Part shown: piece by piece, positions 61,086 to 64,000 of the stretch
Position numbering within the stretch: position 1 is the first letter of the stretch
How the letters are laid out: the number at the start of each line of letters is the position of its first letter
From: Marinobacterium rhizophilum
Lineage (GTDB): Bacteria; Pseudomonadota; Gammaproteobacteria; Pseudomonadales; Balneatricaceae
Assembly: GCF_024397915.1 (NCBI RefSeq)
Contig: NZ_CP073347.1
Coordinates: forward strand, 1,922,001 to 1,986,000
DNA: 64,000 nucleotides
Direction of reading: 5' to 3'
The notes under the pieces: generated by a model
What the model was told of the DNA's origin: nothing
Database searches by the model: none
Seen by the model: the letters and a program-made list of their open reading frames with translations, nothing else
Program-made: the position numbers and the translations under genes

Positions 61086-61289
61086 ATGGGCACCAAAATT
61101 CGTGTCGATCAAGTCCCTGCGGACGATGTCGAAGACTGGGACGATGATTTTGAGGACCGGGACACCAGCACCCGTGGCAAAAAAATCAGCTACAACAGCA
61201 AAAAGCGACGCCAGATAGAAGAACGCATGGAAGAACGCCTGCTTGCGCGTCAAATCAGCAGCGGCTACGACGACAACCTGTACGAATAG
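61086..61289 (+). CDS. Small PA3496-like protein (paralogue 2)
   Basis: Predicted 67-residue protein: an acidic start (VPADDVEDWDDDFEDRD), a short basic linker (TRGKKISYNSKK) and the helix RRQIEERMEERLLARQISSGYDDNLYE. The shared pattern RRxIExxxEERxLxxQI with the gene 380 bases upstream marks them as paralogues, probably from a tandem duplication. Separate promoter and terminator suggest independent expression. The function is unknown; interaction with a partner via the basic helix is possible. Confidence 0.7.
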   Translation: MGTKIRVDQVPADDVEDWDDDFEDRDTSTRGKKISYNSKKRRQIEERMEERLLARQISSGYDDNLYE

Positions 61290-61668
61290 AACCAGCACCG
61301 CTGCCCCGGCAGCGGTATCTTGGCGAGCCTGCCGCCGAATCCTGCGGAGTCCGCAATCCGGCGCCACCACGACACTCCTGTGTGTGACGTCGCAGCACCA
61401 CGAATCCTGATCGCAGCGGCCAGGTTTCGACTATGCTTGATGGGCACGGGTGCAGTCTGATCTACCAAGCCGAGGCCTTTCTCCAGCGAGTTTTTCCCCT
61501 CAGCGATCGGTTCCCGTGCACCCTCAGCGGGGTTGGCGCTACGCTCAACACTCCCACAGCCTTAGTTGGTCTTCCCCCCTGTCACCGGCCAGGCGACAGG
61601 ATCCGGCTCGCACCCGGGACCCTGTTTATCGTAAAATCCGTCAGTCTGAACCCCCAGCCGGAACTCCC
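61290..61668. other. 379-base gap before the yejK-like gene
   Basis: Contains the hairpin at 61297-61316. The rest shows no supported gene, although reading frames run through it; in-frame codons upstream of 61669 look non-coding. Confidence 0.5.
61297..61316 (+). terminator. Hairpin after the second small gene, probable terminator
   Basis: ACCGCTGCC and GGCAGCGGT pair directly around a 2-base loop, eight bases after the stop codon. The following ATCTTGG is only weakly T-rich, so the role is uncertain. Confidence 0.4.
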
Positions 61669-62709
61669 ATGGAATTACAAAAAGCCGCTATCCGATCACT
61701 GGCCCGCGCCGCAGGCGAGCTGACCGCACTCGACCCACAAGCCCCTCTGGTACAGCAGCTGTTTGAAACCGTCAGTGGCAGCTTTGGCCGACGCTCGGCC
61801 CTGACCCACGGCGCCTTTTCCGAGGATGCACTTTACGAACACCCCTTTGCCGCCGCGCTGCTGCCCCTGGCCAGCGAGGATCCAAGCGATGCGGATCTCG
61901 AATCCCTGGCCGATGCCAGCCTGGCCGCCCTGCTTGCCAGTGCAGCGCCCGATCAGCCGGCCGATACCTGCGACAGCCAGGTCATTTTCCTGCTCTACCA
62001 AAGCGATCGCTACCACTACCTGCTGCTGGCACTGCTCGAGCACGAGACACGCCTGAGCCTGGATGCCAACCTGCAGCCCATCCAGACCCAGGTGCTGGCG
62101 GCCGAACGCCTGGTGCAGGCACTGCGTATCAACCTGACACGCCTTGGCCGTAGCCAGGACAGCTACTTGAGCTTTGTGCCAGGCAAGCGCAACGGCAGCG
62201 TCGGCCAGGACTTTCCCGGCGCCCTGGGCTGCAGCCAGGCTATCCCCGCCAGCCAGAGTACCCGCGAGCTGATTCGTGCCACACGCGATTTCTGCAACCA
62301 GAATGCATTGCATGAGCGCAAGGATGAAGTGGTGGAAGATGTCGTCAGCTATCTGGAGCAGCAGCGCGGCGAACAGCGCCATGCGTCCCTGAACGAAGTG
62401 GAACGTCTATTCGATGCCTACATCCCGCCCAGTGAGGATCCGGCGCCCGGTTCAACGTTCGGAGAATTCGCCAATACCGAGCCCTACCAGGTCAGCCAGG
62501 AGTTCCAGCCCCACCGCGGCACCCTGAAAGCACTGAGCAAGGTCAAAACCAAGTCCGATAACTGGCAGCTGGACTTTGCCCGCCGCTCACTGGGCTCCCA
62601 GGGGTCCGACCGGGACATTCTGTTTGATGAACAGGGCCAGACACTGACCCTGCGTCGACTGCCGACAAGAGTCATTCAAACCATCCGCGAGGCGCTGGAG
62701 CAGGAATAG
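61669..62709 (+). CDS. Nucleoid-associated protein, YejK/NdpA family
   Basis: Predicted 346-residue protein of the 37-kDa nucleoid-associated family (E. coli YejK is 335). The match is by pattern: VIFLLYQSDRYHYLLLALLEHE corresponds to the hydrophobic core of YejK, followed by a linker to RINLTRLGRSQDSYLSFVPGKRNGSVGQDFPGALGCSQ, like E. coli [23 protein letters not shown], and the C-terminal sheet LRRLPTRVIQTIREALE. Start at 61669 with GGAA upstream. YejK interacts with topoisomerase IV in E. coli; a role in chromosome structure is inferred. Confidence 0.85.
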   Translation: MELQKAAIRSLARAAGELTALDPQAPLVQQLFETVSGSFGRRSALTHGAFSEDALYEHPFAAALLPLASEDPSDADLESLADASLAALLASAAPDQPADTCDSQVIFLLYQSDRYHYLLLALLEHETRLSLDANLQPIQTQVLAAERLVQALRINLTRLGRSQDSYLSFVPGKRNGSVGQDFPGALGCSQAIPASQSTRELIRATRDFCNQNALHERKDEVVEDVVSYLEQQRGEQRHASLNEVERLFDAYIPPSEDPAPGSTFGEFANTEPYQVSQEFQPHRGTLKALSKVKTKSDNWQLDFARRSLGSQGSDRDILFDEQGQTLTLRRLPTRVIQTIREALEQE

Positions 62710-62753
62710 CCCAACACAGCCGGACTGCTCGAACGAACAGTCCGGCCTGGCTG

Positions 62754-63506
62754 TCAGGCCGACTTGGAGCCGGTGTCGTTCTTGATACCACAGACACGAT
62801 TGCGACCGTCTCGCTTTGACCAGTAAAGACGCTCATCCGCCCGCTGCAGCAACGCCGCAACGGTTTCACCGCGGCGCAACTGCGAAACGCCAAAACTGGC
62901 AGTCACTGGCCGGCCAATACCAAAATCGGCATTACTGAGTATCAGCCGCATGCGCTCGGCCACTTCCTGCGCCAGGGCCCCCTCGGTTTCAGTCGCGATC
63001 AGCATGAATTCTTCTCCGCCGGTGCGCGCCAGGTAATCCACACTCCGCACAGCACTCGACAGTAATGACGCCACCTGGCGCAGTACCGCATCCCCCACAG
63101 GATGACCGTGACTGTCGTTCACATCCTTGAAGTTATCGATATCAAACAACACCACCGACAGAGGGCGCCGGAACCGCTGTGCACGGCTGACTTCCTGCGC
63201 CAGCAATGCCTGTACCCGGCGGTGATTAATAAGCCCGGTCAGGCTGTCGGTGGAGCTTTCACGCACCAGAATGGTCAGCTCACCAAAGCGGCGCACAGCA
63301 AAAATGGCCATATAAATAGGCAGGAAAAGACCCAGCGAAAACAGCATGTCGTCGAGGTCGATAACTTCATAGGCACGGCTGAAGGCGTAGAGTTTCTCAC
63401 TCAGGTCCAACCGACTGACAATATAAAAAATGATCAGCAGAATCAGGCAACTGAGCAGAAACTCACGCAACAAGCGACGCTTGTTCAAATATTTATGATT
63501 ATCCAC
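62754..63506 (-). CDS. Diguanylate cyclase (GGDEF) with two membrane segments and an I-site
   Basis: Signalling enzyme of about 250 residues: two hydrophobic helices near residues 18-37 and 55-75, then a GGDEF domain with the catalytic motif ARTGGEEF near residue 175. RSVD lies exactly five residues before GGEEF, so the inhibitory c-di-GMP-binding I-site is present. Start uncertain: GTG at 63506 (VDNHKYLNKRR) is preferred because the additional 64 residues of an ATG at 63698 look non-coding and little conserved. Convergent with the yejK-like gene. Confidence 0.87.
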   Translation of the reverse strand: MDNHKYLNKRRLLREFLLSCLILLIIFYIVSRLDLSEKLYAFSRAYEVIDLDDMLFSLGLFLPIYMAIFAVRRFGELTILVRESSTDSLTGLINHRRVQALLAQEVSRAQRFRRPLSVVLFDIDNFKDVNDSHGHPVGDAVLRQVASLLSSAVRSVDYLARTGGEEFMLIATETEGALAQEVAERMRLILSNADFGIGRPVTASFGVSQLRRGETVAALLQRADERLYWSKRDGRNRVCGIKNDTGSKSA

Positions 63507-63722
63507 CCGAAAAGAGTCCAGTTCGTATGTGGGAGCAGCGCGACGCAATCCATTGTAAGGAGTGCAGGCATGCTTAACAACACGAACGTCGCCGATTAAA
63601 GACAGATCGAGTGAGCGACCCGCGGCACTCCCTGCGACCCAATTGATACGGATTTCTGGCGCTGACAACCCGGCAGACGCAGCAGCAAAGACAGCCATTC
63701 GCTGTCTCTGCCCGTGCCGGTA

Positions 63723-64000
63723 TCAGGAGGACTGCTGCGCCTGAAGCGCCCGCAATGCCTTCTTTTCATCCTTGCGCTTGCGAATGGCCTTGGCGGCATC
63801 GGCCCCCAGGTGCACTTCCCCGCGCTGCTCGGCGAGCCTTACCTGAAGCTCCCGCTGTGCGTAGCGCATACGCTGCTCTTCAGACACGGCATCCGCACAG
63901 TGCGGGCAGCTGACGCCGGCCACGTATTGATCGCTGGCCATATCAGCCTCGGTAATCGGCAGTCGGCAGGCATGGCATTGCTCGAAGCTGCCCGGTTCCA
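63723..64000 (-). CDS. trhO: C-terminal end of rhodanese-related protein TrhO (YceA), partial
   Basis: The gene runs off the end of the window; only the last 91 codons are present. They contain CHACRLPITEADMASDQY and GVSCPHCADAVSEEQRMRYAQRE, the two CxxC pairs of the zinc-binding tail found in TrhO (UPF0176) tRNA hydroxylases, followed by a basic end. TrhO makes 5-hydroxyuridine at tRNA position 34 in an oxygen-dependent way. The rhodanese domain itself lies outside the window, so the call rests on the tail alone. Confidence 0.85.
   Translation of the reverse strand, partial: EPGSFEQCHACRLPITEADMASDQYVAGVSCPHCADAVSEEQRMRYAQRELQVRLAEQRGEVHLGADAAKAIRKRKDEKKALRALQAQQSS

Noticed and set aside
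1..64000. Insertion sequences, prophage, CRISPR, integron or restriction-modification genes
   Set aside because: No transposase, integrase, Cas, terminase or methyltransferase-like frame and no spaced repeat array was seen; the only repeats are those at the HIT gene.

Overview
This 64 kb window is chromosomal core genome of a GC-rich gammaproteobacterium. Gene content and order point to the Oceanospirillales/Pseudomonadales side: the run aspS-yebC-ruvCAB-tolQRAB-pal-cpoB-queC-tRNA-Lys-nadA-bepA-tusA-perM-bcp-dapA-bamC is close to the well-known Pseudomonas order, while an NhaD-type sodium/proton antiporter and a FabV enoyl reductase fit a marine Oceanospirillaceae-like host (inference, no species assigned). 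No insertion sequence, prophage, CRISPR array or rRNA operon was seen.

Layout. 1-3950: the end of yejA, then yejB-yejE-yejF, a peptide ABC importer. 4000-10200 (minus strand): ppiD, hupB, lon and nfuA, i.e. envelope folding, nucleoid, proteolysis and Fe-S delivery; lon has a good sigma-32-type promoter and hupB its own strong sigma-70 promoter. 10300-18500: a MATE exporter, a CPA2 antiporter, a Tat-exported DUF882 murein-hydrolase-like protein, ybiB, a lone cobS, rlmD, an RluA-type pseudouridine synthase and a 2-hydroxyacid dehydrogenase. 18600-38000: the Pseudomonas-like block. It departs from the usual order in four places: ybgC is missing before tolQ (a 655-base gene-free gap), queE is missing before queC, a TRIC/UPF0126 membrane gene is wedged by 4-base overlaps between ruvC and ruvA, and purC does not follow bamC.

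38000-45100: a looser region with small conserved genes of unknown function, a HIT protein whose 3' end is repeated downstream as degenerate tandem copies with a C13A9 tract, a FemAB-like acetyltransferase, nhaD with a strongly structured leader, a LysR regulator that appears to start at ATT, and a META lipoprotein. 45100-50100: fabV, then divergent modE and modABC with a near-perfect ModE operator laid over the modA promoter. 50100-64000: glutathione reductase, exonuclease III, a tandem universal stress protein, two diguanylate cyclases (one with and one without an inhibitory site), a DUF5610 protein, an ArsR/BigR-type persulfide-sensor-like repressor, an alkyltransferase-like protein translationally coupled to a PatZ-type acyl-CoA synthetase/acetyltransferase, a lipoprotein, two paralogous tiny PA3496-like proteins, a YejK/NdpA nucleoid protein and the end of a TrhO-type rhodanese.

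No clearly new multi-gene system was found. The most rewarding leads are regulatory or structural: the nhaD leader, the ATT start of the LysR gene, the HIT tail repeats, the terminator set just before ppiD and the coupled TRIC gene inside ruvCAB.
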